64,000 nt of DNA, from positions 992,001 to 1,056,000 of the forward strand of contig NBBA01000009.1 in the NCBI GenBank assembly GCA_002794785.1, given 5' to 3'. Below, one piece after another: positions 22,839-35,123 of the stretch. The notes beneath the pieces were generated by a model. It had not been told where the DNA came from. It saw only the letters and a list, made by a program, of their open reading frames with translations, and searched no databases. How positions within the stretch are numbered: position 1 is the first letter of the stretch; every line of letters starts with the position of its first letter. Position numbers and translations under genes: made by a program. This stretch comes from Coniferiporia sulphurascens. Lineage: Eukaryota > Basidiomycota > Agaricomycetes > Hymenochaetales > Hymenochaetaceae.

Positions 22839-25570
22839 TTATGCGATAATCCTCCCTTGCACCTCATCGTGAGATGGCGATTGAAACGGAGATGACCGCT
22901 TCTTCACCGGAGAAGCCAGACCACTGCTTCCGACCCAGCTCCAGACGCGGGCTTCCTCACCGCCACGAAGTTCTTCCAGGTTCGCCCGCACGTTCGCATT
23001 TCCCTCAACAATACGTTCAACTCGGTCCCACAGTCGCCGGCGAACCGGTATGGAATGTTCATCCTGAAGTATGAGATCGCGGAGCTGGAGTGAAGATAGA
23101 TATGGCTGCGGCGTAGTAACAGGGTCTGTGTGATGGTTCATCTCTTGATTCCGCAGCGTGTCCAACGCAATCTGAACCAGATCTCCTACACGCTCGCTTT
23201 CCACACGGCGGGCCGCAATTCTTGTCTTCCCATAGAAACCCATGATAATTAATCCAAGCATTCCTATATGAAAAATAAAATTTAATACCAGTTACCCAAT
23301 CTTGCGATGTAGGACCTACCGAAAACACTCCTGCGCCATTCAGCCCATGACTGTCGTGATGCGACAATGGCTTGACAGCTCCAACTCATTACCTCGTGAT
23401 CAGACGCAACATACAATCTTTGTCTGAGGGAAAACGTAAGTTTCACTTCCAAAGGGCGCCGAAAGCGGACATACTCTGAATCTTTGCTTTCAATAAGACG
23501 CCCATATTTCCTTAGTTGCTCAATAGCCTCCCAATATAGTTTGTTGAATTCGTCAACGGAATTGTCGCCCTTATATCATATTTAGGTAAAGCACTGAGGA
23601 ATCGGAAAATTATATTCACCTCTCGGACATATTTTTTCTTTAGGACATCTTGCAGCTCGTCAGCTCTATGTCCCCAATATCTAGCTTCACCGCCGTCAAT
23701 GGGTTTCGTCGTGTCTATTCCAGCGCAGTGTCTCTTCCCTCTCACTTCGGCGAGAGCAGAATCTATCTTTTTCCCTAAGGCCCCAATGTTCTTCTTTCGC
23801 AATTCGTCGTTGACGCACTTGGGCGGAAAGGCGACCGGGCCAAAACCCGGCAATCCATCTGCCAAAGAAGACACATACGGAATGAAAGACAAAGGATGCG
23901 GGCTAAGAATGTAGCCTTTGTCGCAGCGGACGGAGAAACGCGAGCAACTCGCATGCGCAGGACAAGGCGTACAATTATCCGGCTGAGGAAGCGGCACCAA
24001 AGGAAGTGGAGGGCAAGCATCAGGGCTGTCACTCCCTGTTTGTTGGGCGTGGCACCCTTCGATCTCCTGTCGCTTCTTTCGTATGAACGTGAGGGCACCG
24101 TTCGTCTGCGAACCCGCGTCACAGAAACCGATCGGAGCAGATTCAAGCTTATACTGACCAGCTAAGCCGGATAGTACAAAAACTATAATTGCCATGAAAA
24201 TCCGTTGCCAGATTGATGTTGAAGAGCCAGATACAGGCCTGGGTTGCCTGCGAACGACTCCACTAGCGATTTGTCCGGCAATCTGAGCTGTTTGCTCGTC
24301 TTCAACAAGAGGTTCCTCCTCTTCCTCTTGCTCGTCGCTTTCTTCGCGTGTGTCATTTGCTTCGTGCCGCTCGTAATCATCATCCTCTTCCTCTTCCAAA
24401 ACAATTTCAGCACTGACATCGGCGAGACCTGAGACATCGTCAATATATTCGTCCTGGATTTCGTGCTACAGGTACAATTAGTACACCAGAACGACTAAAA
24501 GAAGAGGACAGCGCCCACCTTGATGGCAGCTAGTCGTGACTGTGGCTTCGTTACGATCGTGGGTAGCTCGGGGGCAAAATTTAGATGAGGCGGGGAGAAA
24601 ACCGGCGCAGGCGAAGATCGTATTGGAGAGTCTGGCGGGGCGGAGAACGAGTTCCGCGACTTCCTCAAATTCGATTTACGGGGTGCTTTCTGTCTCGGCG
24701 GGCGAATCGGCGAAGAAGACTCGGCCCCAGACTGGAAAACGTTATTATCCTCCCAACCGCTATCATCAGTTCCTGGGCCAAACTAGATACAACCTTGTTA
24801 GAACGATGAAATTAATCGAATGAAGCCAGTTGACAGCAACCTTTTGTGAGACGCGTCGTGAGGAAGGGGCAGCAGCTGACTGATTAGATCATATTAGACA
24901 TGGATTTCTGCCATGAAGCATATGTGGACGTACGCCCTTCCGTTTCCCTAGTTTCGGGAGTGGCTCTGGTTCCGGTTGTTCCTCTTCGTCCTCCTCACTT
25001 TCTTCCGAGATAGCCACTATGGGTTTAACGGCGGACTTCCTGGTGGTAGTGCGGCCTACAGTCGGCTCAGCAGAGGACCGCCGTCGTCTTGGCTACATAT
25101 TGCGGGCCTTTGTTAGACTAAAAACGCGTCAACGAACTTTCATTGTAAGAGACTTACGGGGTCAGGACGCGCTGGTTCATGGGATGGTTCACGACTAAGT
25201 CGACGTGATGATCGCCGAACCGATTGCTGTGAAATTCGATTAGCGTTAATGGATTGAGGTCAAACGCGACTAATGAACATACTGTCTGCACGGGCGCAAT
25301 GGGCACGCCCGTCACCCCATCAACAATGCCATCTTCGCTCGCAAGGGTCTCCTGACGCTCAAGACGCTGTCTACGCAGACGCGCCCCGTGTGCCTTAATA
25401 TCCGTGTTGAATATTTCGACGAGCTTCGCCTTGTTGTGCTGAGACGGATATTGCACTTGATGGTACGCAAGAATGCCAATGAGATGCGGAATGGTGAGGG
25501 TCTTGGCATCGAAATCCGACTGTAGGTAGTCACCCTTGGCTATAATCTGGCTTGTCGTTGGACGCGACAT
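22839..25570 (-). CDS. SRC1: Src1/Heh/MAN1-family inner nuclear membrane protein
   Basis: Heh/Src1 proteins anchor chromatin and surveil nuclear pores at the inner nuclear membrane. The start is at 25570. The first exons are 25570-25283, 25226-25158 and 25092-24934, followed by at least five more. Residues about 17-60 form the HeH/SAP-like domain (IPHLIGILAYHQVQYPSQHNKAKLVE). Acidic and basic disordered regions follow, including glutamate runs near 24300-24400. A first membrane segment (FMAIIVFVLSGLAGQY) is at about 24180. The lumenal region has the family's cysteines (GFCDAG, CTPCPAHASCSRFSVRC, then GYILSPHPLSF). A second hydrophobic segment lies near 23245. The nucleoplasmic MSC/winged-helix tail (LWDRVERIVEGNANVRANLEE) runs to the stop. 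The exact exons between 23510 and 23270 were not fully resolved. Confidence 0.88.
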
Positions 25571-26146
25571 GGCGGGAGTCGGGACGCGTGGCCGGCGCGC
25601 TCTTTCGTGTTGGTGGATGCGGGACGAGTTCTGGGCTGTTTCCTCTTAGGGATGTTGTTCCAATGTTCGAGTTTTTTGGTTCAATTTCCCACGATCCAAG
25701 GATACGCACGTGACTGCAGCGCCGATCCCACGATCGACGCGTCTCGGATAACACGCGTTCTCTGGATGTTTGCTAGCCATCTCTGGATAGATGGTTAAAA
25801 AGTATGCTGCCGTCGAGTACTGACACTTTAAAGAATACCAACACAATTTTGTAAACCGCACGTTGTATATGTCTTATCAAAAAGGTGGGAAATCACTATC
25901 AACACAAGCAACAAGCCAGTGAGAGATATGCAACTAAGTAAAGCGGGCTTTAAACAAAATGTCCATAAAACAACGCGAGCGATGATCACTGTATCCTCCC
26001 AAAGGATCAACCACTTCGAACATTGTCGAGATTAATGAAACTGAGCGAATTAATGAAAAATGGTAATGTCCTCGTAAGAAAGTCCGCATCTCTACACTAT
26101 CGAGAGCCCAGGAGCATTATATACATAAACGAACCATGCGACTCGC
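25571..26146. other. Spacer between SRC1 5' end and cupredoxin 3' end
   Basis: This 576-bp stretch is the SRC1 promoter region plus the cupredoxin gene's 3' UTR. I see no gene and no clear TATA box. The part near 25860-26040 is AT-rich. Confidence 0.5.
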
Positions 26147-27626
26147 TTAGAGAGCGAAGAACGTGGCGGCAAGAGCAACCATACCCGAGACAGCCATGGA
26201 CGCAGCCAAGCCACTTGCTCCGCTCTTAGCCGTGCCACTGGGCGAGGAAACGCTGCTGGTCGATGATGCAGACGACGCGCCCGTTGAACTGGGCGACGAT
26301 ACAGACGACGATGAAGCAGCAGAAAGCACAGACGAAAGGTCCTGGGGAATCATGAGAGGCGCACTGCTTGCACCGAGGTTGATAGAGCCATCCGACTGAA
26401 CAATGTCAGGGTTTGCGGCGATGAAGCTGCGACTGTACATGACGTTCTCAGCAACAACATCGTAAGACCAGGATGGCATGCTGGCCATGTCAATGGAGCC
26501 ACCCCATGTTGAAGCAACCGGGCTGTTCGAGGTAAGGTTCCGCGTGTAAGCGGCCAATGTAGCAATGTCCGAGCTCTGCAGCGACCCGGATTAGCAGACT
26601 GCGCTCAATTGAAGAAACGAAGCAACTCACGTTGCTGGCGATGCTGGGCATCATCGACGAGACAGAGGTGCTGGCAGTGAGTGCGCTGGGCGGGTTAATG
26701 ATACCGAACATTCCCTTTTGGCAATGGGTCGGGACACCGCAGTAGAAGAACGTCGGGTCCGTGCTGTTGACGACCTGTGTGAAGGTGAAGCTCTTGTTCT
26801 GGACACCGGAAGTGAACGGCGCATCGGAGGTCTTGTTACAGAGTTCGAGCTCGGAAGACTTGGTAACCGTGTGCATGTTCGCGCCCCACATGAACTGGAT
26901 GGTATCGCCGACAGATGCGTTCGTCGCGAAAGGAACGTAGCGAAGGACACCTTGCGAGGGTGCAACAATGATTGTGTGCGTCACGCCGGTCCCGACAGAG
27001 CCGCTTTCGTACGAACTAGAAACGGTGGGCGTGTAGGTAGCCATAGGAGAACCAAAGGAAGCGATACATTCTGTAGATCACGGCCACGTCAATTGACGAA
27101 TATGAGCCGAACGCACATTACTTACGCTGCACACAGTCATTGTAGCCGCTGCTGCCCCAGTTGGAACTTCCGGAGCCGTAAGAAACCACAGTGCTTGAAG
27201 ACACATAAGCACTTGAGGTCGACGTCGAAAGATCCATCATGCTAGACGAAGACGCCGTGTACATGACATCCGCGGAAGACGACGTGCTCGTATAATAGTT
27301 GTTCATTGAGCTAGACGAGGAATCATCCATCATAACGGAAGTCGAAGTGTACATGGCGGCTGCAGAAGACGTGGTGTAATAGTTGTTGTTTCCGTACATC
27401 GAGGCCTCTGCCGCAGTTTGCCTATTTACGGATGAGCAATGAATCAAAATACAGATCTCACGAATCATACGCACGAAGCAAGCTCAGCAGTGTCGGTGAT
27501 GGGGGTTCCATTAGGTGCAGAGACAGCAACCTCGCCACCGATAGCACTGTCTGGTCGGGGTGCAGCGAAGGCAACACGGGCCACGAGTGCGGACCCAAGG
27601 ACGAAAGAGGTAGCGAATTTTACCAT
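26147..27626 (-). CDS. Secreted, GPI-type cupredoxin-domain protein
   Basis: Four exons (27626-27475, 27421-27126, 27070-26631, 26575-26147) with GT-AG introns of 53-55 nt give 438 aa. The N-terminus is a signal peptide (FATSFVLGSALVARVAFA, then APRP). A region of about 90 residues rich in Ser, Tyr, Thr, Asn and Met follows. The cupredoxin fold comes next, with type 1 copper ligands: His in GANMHTV and the Cys-x4-His-x4-Met triad in YCGVPTHCQKGM. A serine-rich stalk ends in a hydrophobic tail (MAVSGMVALAATFFAL) typical of a GPI-anchor signal. It is probably a cell-wall or membrane copper protein. The family occurs in fungi as serine-rich plastocyanin-like proteins, but its substrate is not known. 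The Met/Tyr-rich region could bind extra copper (inference). Confidence 0.88.
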
Positions 27627-28507
27627 GATTGCTCAGAAAAAAATCTCAAAAAATAGTTCGAATGAAAGGTCGAAGGCGTAAGGGAGAAAAATAAGACCGT
27701 CGAGGCGTGGATGTCTGAGGACGAAAAGCGCGTTTGTTGATCCTCACAGAGGCAATGAAGTGAGTTAGTCGGCCTGTCTATCAAAGAGCAAGTGATCTGC
27801 AAACAGAAGTGAGTATCGGAGCATATACATTAATGATTGTGGCTTGGAGCTTACCCCGGTAGAATAAAAGGGCGTGAGGTCGAGACCGAGCTCAACTCCA
27901 GAAGCCAAAAAAAGGTAAAGGGAAAAAAGAGGTGAAAGAACGAACGAAGGGAGGGACAACGGGGGTTGGGGGGAAAGAAGGGGGGAAGACGAGCTTTAAA
28001 GCGCTCCTGGCGTGGTAAGCGGAGTTTGAAGAGCCATGGCGACAAGAACGATCAGCATTCGAATCAAAGTTGCCGCTTGCACTGTCGTCCTGACCGGGAT
28101 CACCAGCCAACAGCGTTGCCTGATGGGAGAACGTCCTATTTACGGCCCTGCCATCTTTGGTCTGATCCCATCCTCTGCGCTCTCCACGTTCGCGTGAGAT
28201 GCCCGAAATATTGTTACCCGACACTACCGTCTGAAGCGAGCCCGCCGCTTGATGGGGGGTCTCAGGCCTTTATGCAACCCCAATAGCAGCAACGCGCATG
28301 TGCTACCCTACGATATTTCAACTCACGAATTGCCGTGAGAGCTTGCCTGTGTTTCTACGGCGATCGTGTCCGGTTTCTGTCTCGCTCTCACTTGCTTAGG
28401 TTACGACCGGTCAAGCTTAACAAACCCGTTATAAAAAACCCAACGACAAGTAATGTTACAACAAACAGTGGCGGTTGAAATAGTAAAATCGTCTGTACGT
28501 ATTTATA
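27627..28507. other. Spacer upstream of the cupredoxin gene
   Basis: This 881-bp stretch should hold the cupredoxin promoter and the 3' UTR of the Mso1-like gene. A purine-only stretch lies at about 27900-28000, GA-rich on the plus strand and therefore CT-rich in the cupredoxin sense. CT-rich tracts are common before fungal starts. No gene was seen. Confidence 0.45.
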
Positions 28508-29852
28508 TCAACGTCTCCTCGGGTTCGCCGGCAGTCCAACTCTCGCAGGTGGCATCCGCTTCGCTGGTTCACGCACTGCTTGATTATTATCCTCCCTCCA
28601 TCCCGGCAACAGGGGGCCTCGCCCACTATCATAGCGTCTATCATAAGCATCAGCTCGGTTGGCGCGTCCTCTGCCCTCTTCCATTAATGCCGTCCGTGTG
28701 GACTCCACCGCACGCCCCGCCGTCGCAGCCTGGCGTTTCGCATCCCGGAGGACCTTCAAGCGATTCGTAGCCTTAGAAGAGCCCTGCGCCTCGCTGTTTG
28801 CAGTAATACGTGCGTCGGCAACCGTCCGTCCGCTGGTATGATAATCGTGATCACTCGCAGCGGCTTTGTCGTTTGCGTAAAATCCCGCCGTTCGTGTCCT
28901 TTCAGTTCGTTCCGAGTAATCAGATAAACGTCCCCTATCATGTTCAGGACGGGAAGCCTTTACTATCCCCCGTTCGGACTCTTCGAAAAGCCAGTCCGGT
29001 AGATCCGACCTGTCGCGCGCTTTACTAATGTGGTAGGCCTTCAGAACGCGAGTCAATTCGGTTTCGTGCTTGTTGGTCACTGTGTCTGCATCAAGGCAAA
29101 GGGATCAGTAAACAGCCTCAAGTCGCGTCCGAGCGGACTCACCTCCGCCCTGGACACTGCCGGACCAACCCCAACTACCCGCGGTGTCGGTGATACGGCT
29201 CCAAAGCGAATAACCGTAGGAAGTGTAATCAGTGAAAGCACGTTCCTGCTTTGGTTCCGAGGATGGACGGTCGTCTACAGAATTTATTATTATTTACGGG
29301 GCTTTTTGTATACACAAATAGGTCGATTATAAAGAGAAAGAGTCACTCACCATCCTGTACCTTCTCCTGTCTACTGGGTTCGGTAGTCCCCCTGCGCTGA
29401 CCTTTCCCATCTTTTCCCAAGTTTTCTTCTTCAAGTTCCAGACTAGACCGCGAGGACGAACTCCCCAAATTGCGTTGTCGCATACGATCCAAAAGCGATG
29501 AGCCAGACGAGGATAAGGAAGACGAAGAAGATTCAGAACCCCTAGACGGCGGTGCACGAGGAAAAGCGGATGGGGAATAAGTAGAGGCTGTAGATTTGTG
29601 AGCCGTGCGCGGCATAGGCGGAGGAGTCATGATTGGCCGATCCACACGAGCTGAAGGTAATACACCAGTTGAACGCTGAGGACGTACTTGACGAGTAGAA
29701 GCTGACTGCTGAGTGCGTCCCCTCGCTCCCCGCTCATCCCTGTCGTTAACTGAAAAATCTGTTCTCGGTCGACTAGAAGATCTTGGCTGAGCAGCTGCAG
29801 GTCGTCTTGTGGCCGATACACTTCTCCCTGCCCGAGGGTTTGCTGGTAGCAT
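28508..29852 (-). CDS. Mso1-like protein (candidate Sec1-binding exocytosis factor)
   Basis: The start at 29852 and three exons joined by two GT-AG introns (near 29349-29282 and 29141-29082) give a protein of about 400 aa. The first exon is serine/arginine/proline-rich and probably disordered. The second and third exons form the only conserved-looking block: YGYSLWSRITDTAG, then ETELTRVLKAYHISKARD and LPDWLFEE. Fungal Mso1 proteins, which bind Sec1/Munc18 at sites of exocytosis, have a short block of this shape: an aromatic helix, RVLR-x-YY-x-x-K, then a P-x-W-L element. The remainder is charged. The protein begins MLPANPRAGR and ends GLPANPRRR, an odd end-to-end echo. The family call is tentative, and the gene itself is more certain than its name. 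Confidence 0.55.
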
Positions 29853-30182
29853 GATGTCTTGAACGTTCGTAAAATAATACCAAAAGAGAGCCCCAAACGA
29901 AGAAAAAGAAAAAGAGCAGAAAGAAAGTCGAAGAGAATAGATACAACGCCGCGCAGACCAGCTGGCAAGGCGAACGTGTGGGGGGAAAGGAGGTGGGGAC
30001 AGTGGCAACCGCGAGTGTTGTTGCCAGATGGGTATCAATAGTTAGGCGTATGCGCGTCGATCTAATTTCCGGGAATAGGCTACGTAGGCTACCGACGATG
30101 TCGCAATAATTATCTCAACACCTCTGTACCGTTTCACGGTCGGCATGTAGCTGCTGTTTTTCTTTCTCTCAATAATACTGCC
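29853..30182. promoter_or_regulatory. Shared divergent promoter Mso1-like/SQR
   Basis: This 330-bp spacer lies between divergent start codons. No TATA box stands out on either strand. An A/G-rich stretch (about 29880-29935) is CT-rich in the sense of the Mso1-like gene. Confidence 0.4.
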
Positions 30183-31815
30183 ATGCCGCTCATCACTCGT
30201 GTTCTTCGCCCGTCGGGCGCTAGACTCGCCAGTACTGCCGCCTCTTCCGCGAAGGACAAATTCAAAATTCTTGTCATTGGTGGAGGTGAGCTCAGTCGAG
30301 TTTTTCTCCATCGTCCAGTTCGCATATAGCTATCACCAGGATCTGGCGGCATCAGCGTCTCCAACCAAATCTTCAACCGTTTCAAGGAGGCGGGGAAACC
30401 ACTTGCCGATGGCGACGTCGCCGTTGTTGATGCAGCTGAATGGCATCACTATCAGGTCCGTGTCATCTACACACGCTTCTCAGCCAGGGCCTGATGTACT
30501 AATTGCGAAACACAGCCAGGATGGTCCGTACCTTTGTCGCCTCTTATTTCACCGCTCGTGCCAGAAATGCTCATCACACAAATTTCTCCCGTTCTTGCAG
30601 GACGCTAGTGGCCGCTGGTTTAAAAACAAAGACCGAGCTCCGTCGACCTCTCGCATCGCTTGTGCCCAGCCACATCGCCCATGTGCCCGAGAACGTCAAA
30701 TCGTTTGATCCCAAATCCTCCTCGGTTACCCTCGCTTCCGGTCGCTCCATCGGATACGATGTTCTCGTCGTCGCAACCGGTATCGGCATCAACTGGGGAG
30801 GCATTCAGGGTCTCTCACAGGCATTGGCCGACCCGACATCCGGCGTGTCCTCTATATATTCATATGATACCTGTGACAAGACTTGGAATGACATTGATGC
30901 GCTGCGCAATGGCAAGGCCATCTTCACCCAGCCTGCGGGTGTCATTAAATGCGCTGGCGGTTAGTATTTTACATGTTCAATTCTTTACGTCGCTTACGAG
31001 TGAGCGGTACATGCAGCGCCGCAAAAAATCAAAAACATGGCCTGGGACCGTTATCGTTCGACGGGCCGTGGGGACAACGTTAAGGTCGAGTTCTGGACGG
31101 GCATGCCGACGATGTTCTCCGTGAAAAAGTACTCCGATGCACTCGAGGAATTGCGCAAACAGCGTGGCATCCACGCCGAGTTCTCGCACAATCTTGTTTC
31201 CATCGACGCCGCAAACCGTGTCGCTACATTCAAAAAAGCGGATGGATCAGAGGTCCAGACAGACTACTCGCTCCTGCACGTCTCACCGCCGATGGGCCCG
31301 CTAGAGTTTATCAAGGGCAGTCCAATTGCGGACAAGGCAGGATGGGTGAGCGTTGACGACGCAACGATGCAACACAAGAACCCGGAGTACTCCAACGTGT
31401 TTGCGCTGGGCGATTGCTCTAGCCTGCCCACGAGCAAGACGGCAGCGGCAATCACTGCTCAGGCGCCTGTGTTGACGGAGAACGTATTCTCGCTGGTAGA
31501 CACGGGAAAATTGAGCAGCGCCAAATACGATGGCTACACGAGCTGTCCGGTGCGCAGTCCTCACATATAGTCTCACATATTGGTACTGAATTATCTACAC
31601 AGTTGCTCACCAACTACGGCCACCTCATGCTCGCCGAGTTCAAATACGGACTGGTGCCTGTACAGACATTTGGTGACTACCTCGGTGATCAGGCCGTGCC
31701 TAGGAGGCTATTCTACCACTTGAAGAAGGACTTCTTCCCGAAAGTCTACTACAGTCACATGGTTAAGGGTCAATGGTTTGGCTCGAACGCGTTTGTGCGA
31801 CCGACGTACTCATAG
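30183..31815 (+). CDS. SQR: Mitochondrial sulfide:quinone oxidoreductase (Hmt2/SQR type)
   Basis: SQR oxidises sulfide and passes electrons to ubiquinone in the inner mitochondrial membrane. Six exons (30183-30285, 30340-30455, 30516-30523, 30601-30959, 31017-31549, 31603-31815) sum exactly to 443 aa. The start gives a basic, Ser/Ala-rich targeting peptide (MPLITRVLRPSGARLAST). The FAD-binding GGGSGG motif spans the first intron. The next motifs are ADGDVAVVDAAEWHHYQ, the PGW-TLV segment, the catalytic-cysteine motif KCAGAPQKI, the second dinucleotide region and FALGDCSSLPTSKTAAAI. The third exon is only 8 nt and supplies most of Pro-Gly-Trp; without it the frame and the motif are lost. A decoy AG at 30482-30483 precedes it. 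Confidence 0.93.
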
Positions 31816-32145
31816 CGGTTGGCCAATCCGATTTGCATCGCGGCCCACCTATTAAGACCCAACAACGGAGGAAAACTTCTTGATGGTGTATCTAAGGATG
31901 ATTATATCTTCGTAGACGTGTTCTTTTTTTCAGGCTAGACGACTTCGCCGTGCGGCTAAACACTATTCACGGAGGGTAATAGCAAATCATTGCGTACAAT
32001 GTTGGAATTGATAGCAACTGATAGCAAAAAATAATGAGAAACAGAGTATGAAAATGAGGAAAATTGCATCGCATTCAAACATCCAAGATAATACATAGCA
32101 CCAAACAGCCTCCGCAAATTTGAATTAGTCCCAGCGCACCGCAGA
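31816..32145. other. Convergent 3' spacer SQR/beta-adaptin
   Basis: This 330-bp AT-rich stretch contains the two 3' UTRs. I see no gene or repeat in it. Confidence 0.5.
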
Positions 32146-34890
32146 TCAAAATAGAAGATCCTCATCGTCGGCGCCGCCTCGCGCACCGTTCGCCACAGGT
32201 TTCGGCTCGTCTGTTGAGTATGCGCCGAAAGCGCCACCGAGATTCGCGTACGGGTCTCCCGAGCCGCCTCGTGATTCTCCATTCGGACTCAAATGCTCCG
32301 CCGCATCACCATCGTCCGAGCCTGCGTCACCACCATCTGATGTTCCTTCCGCGTCTGCGCCCGCAGCGTCGGAAACGTCGGATGCACGTGGCCTGTCGGG
32401 CAGCGACGGCACCGCCGGGACAGGGTCCTGTAGTCGCTGGGAGGGCAGTGGCGGACCGGGGATATTCATATTCATAATGGAAGGGGGGAGCTGTTCCGGC
32501 GGGAGAGAAATTAGCACTGCACGCGACTTCTCGTTCAAAGCAGGGCTGTCTGATAAAGCCTTTGCTTTCGCGTTACGGATAAACGTCTGCAAAAGATAGG
32601 GATTAGTGAACTTTGGTCTGGTGCATATAGTCGGCAAGGCGAGGATCGACGGACCTCAGGATTTTTGTGGTATATGCTACCTAATGTTCCCGTGTGAAGC
32701 AGTAGCTGGTCCAATGAACCTCTGTCCATGCGGTCCGCGTCGGTAGTAATCGGAGGTTTCTCCGCAAGTACGACCTCGCCGGCCCCAGCGGGATTGATGG
32801 CGAGCAGTCTCCAGTACATAAACCCGCGATCGCGTAAATCGGGGTTGTCAACCTCCTCAGTGGTCCACTTCAAAACCTTGTGCACAATCTCTTTGCTTGT
32901 GTCCGATTGGGACTTGTATATGAAGAGCTTCACGACCGCCGTGAGTAAAGCGAGTTGGACCTGATTCATATTCAGTTTTTTTCCCATCAAAATCAATATA
33001 AGCGAAATCTCAATATACCTCAGTTGGTTCTTCGAGAAAAGTGTACACAAGATCGTCGAGCAACTCATCTGAATTGTCAATTTTATCTGCAAATTGCCCA
33101 ATGATCCAGATCATAGCAGCTTTGGCTTCTGGTTCGTCCAGGGCGTCCAGATTCTCACACAGTTTCGGGATGACACCCTCATATCGCCCAGGGTAGCGCC
33201 GAAAAATGTCTTTGATGACAATAATAGCCTCCTGCACGACATAAGTCACCTTCGTTTCAATAAGGCCCAATAAGGCTTCAATGCATTGGTCCGCGGCAGC
33301 ATCGACCTTTATCGCCAAGCGTCCTATTGACCGCACCGCTTTACGCACGAAATCGACGTCAACCTCGGACGCATATCTGGCCGATAGGTGAGCGCTGAGG
33401 AAAAATGTCAAAACAAGGGGTTACTCACTCCTGCAACTCAGCAAGGACCTCTCGGAAGTTTTCTTCTCGGGCCAGCCGATACATGATCTCCAACTTAGCT
33501 AATTTGACATAAATGGGGTCGTTATACTTGCAGAAGAAGACTTTGACATCATTCTTTAACACCGCAGGCCGTCTCTGGATGATGAGAAGAATATTACGCA
33601 ATGCAACATATTGCACCTCCGGTCCAGACGAGAGCATTGTTACTGCCGAGTCGATTAACAGTTGTAACGTACGCCGACGAATTTCTGGACGCACCAAGAG
33701 GAGGTCCCATTTTCTTGCAGACATACTCGATAAGTTTCCGATTTTCCATGTAGTTCATAAGGTATAGCAACACTTTAATCGTTGTAAGGATGACAGCTGA
33801 GTTTCCGTGCTGGAGTTGCACAATTATCCTTTCGGCAATAATCTCCGCTTCCCTGGACTCCTGAGGTACGAACGTCATGAGTGCTTCCATAATATAAATT
33901 TGTCCCCATCTACGGATGATAGTCAAAAAAGAGACGATATAATTCAGTCGGGGGATAAAGCATCACGTACTCGGAGCTCTCTCCAAGCGCAGCTAGCAAC
34001 TTATTTGCAACTGTGAAGTTCACTTGGAACGCAACGCCATCGTGACGCTCGCTAATCTCAACGAGCGCGGCGACGGCATTTGCAACAACGGTCGCGTTTG
34101 TGTCGAGCATGAGGTCGCGTAGGAGTTCGACGAAGCCCCCGCGCTCTGTGCGACGCGGATCCGCCATGTACACTTTCGCGACGCAGATTGCCGCAGTCTT
34201 GCGTACGTACGGGTCACGATCCTTGAGTGCATGGCGCAACGGGTCCGTCATTGACTCGGTGACAACTGGCAGCGGAATGTAGGACATTGTGCGGATAGCG
34301 AGCGCACGAATGAGCGGGTTATGGTCCGCGCAGTCCTAACCAGATAGTGAGCTTTGTACACCACCGACATAAATATTAATACCTGTAGGAAGCTCGGAAT
34401 GACAGTCTGGATTTGATCAGGCTTCGACCTGCCATAGCTGACGAGGAAAAGGTAGACCACTGGGTAACATGCCTCAGACGTCACGGATAGCTCACACAGC
34501 CGATTAAACTGACTTTTCTTTATTTCCAGGAGAGGAGTTCCAAGGCAAGCAACGACATCAGGAAATAGCGGCGACACTGCGCGGAGCGTGATGAGCCGCC
34601 GTACCCCCTCGAGTTTATACGTCGACGACGATAGAGGCACGCACTGTCATTGCCCATGGTGATGTTCGCGACAATCTTCTTCAGCACCGTTTTCCGCTTG
34701 ATAAATTTCTTGTCCTTCGCCTCGGCGGCATGCAGCTCCGCACGAAACTCCTAGGAACCCAGCACGCCGGGTGTGCACACAGCGTTGAAGGCGCTCTGTC
34801 AGCGCGAGCAGACCACCATTGAGCAAGTGCTCGTACCTGGATCTTTCCCCGCTGGAAGAACTTGGCATCTTGCCCGCCTTGCCCGCTCAT
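32146..34890 (-). CDS. APL2: AP-1/AP-2 complex beta-adaptin (most like AP-1 beta, Apl2)
   Basis: Beta-adaptin is the large subunit of the heterotetrameric clathrin adaptor at the trans-Golgi and endosomes (AP-1) or plasma membrane (AP-2). The start at 34890 gives [18 protein letters not shown], an AP-1-like opening. Multiple short exons follow. Markers are [20 protein letters not shown], the armadillo trunk ([57 protein letters not shown] repeat as [36 protein letters not shown]), and [13 protein letters not shown]. The product is about 730 aa. It ends soon after a charged hinge in DDEDLLF, which resembles an acidic clathrin-binding box, and lacks the C-terminal ear domain of animal beta subunits, as is usual in fungi. 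AP-2 beta cannot be excluded without a tree. Confidence 0.92.
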
Positions 34891-35123
34891 CGACGATGGT
34901 GACTGTGGTTCGGTCTGGCTCTGCCGCCGTATACAAGTGAGGAACAGTGAACGCGCGCGCCGCTCGGCGTCGGTGAGGAACTAAGCGCAGTGGATTCGCT
35001 CACCCAAAGGGGAAGGTGACGCAGATCATCCTCAGGAAGTACTAGTAATAAAGTGCAAGAATATCCAATACCGACTACTAAAAGTCTATCCATCCTCCCC
35101 CATTTCCAGTCTCGGTCATATAT
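34891..35123. promoter_or_regulatory. Shared divergent promoter beta-adaptin/NEPRO gene
   Basis: A 233-bp spacer between divergent starts. AGTACTAGTA near 35038 is one of several copies of this palindrome in the window. No clear TATA box. Confidence 0.4.
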
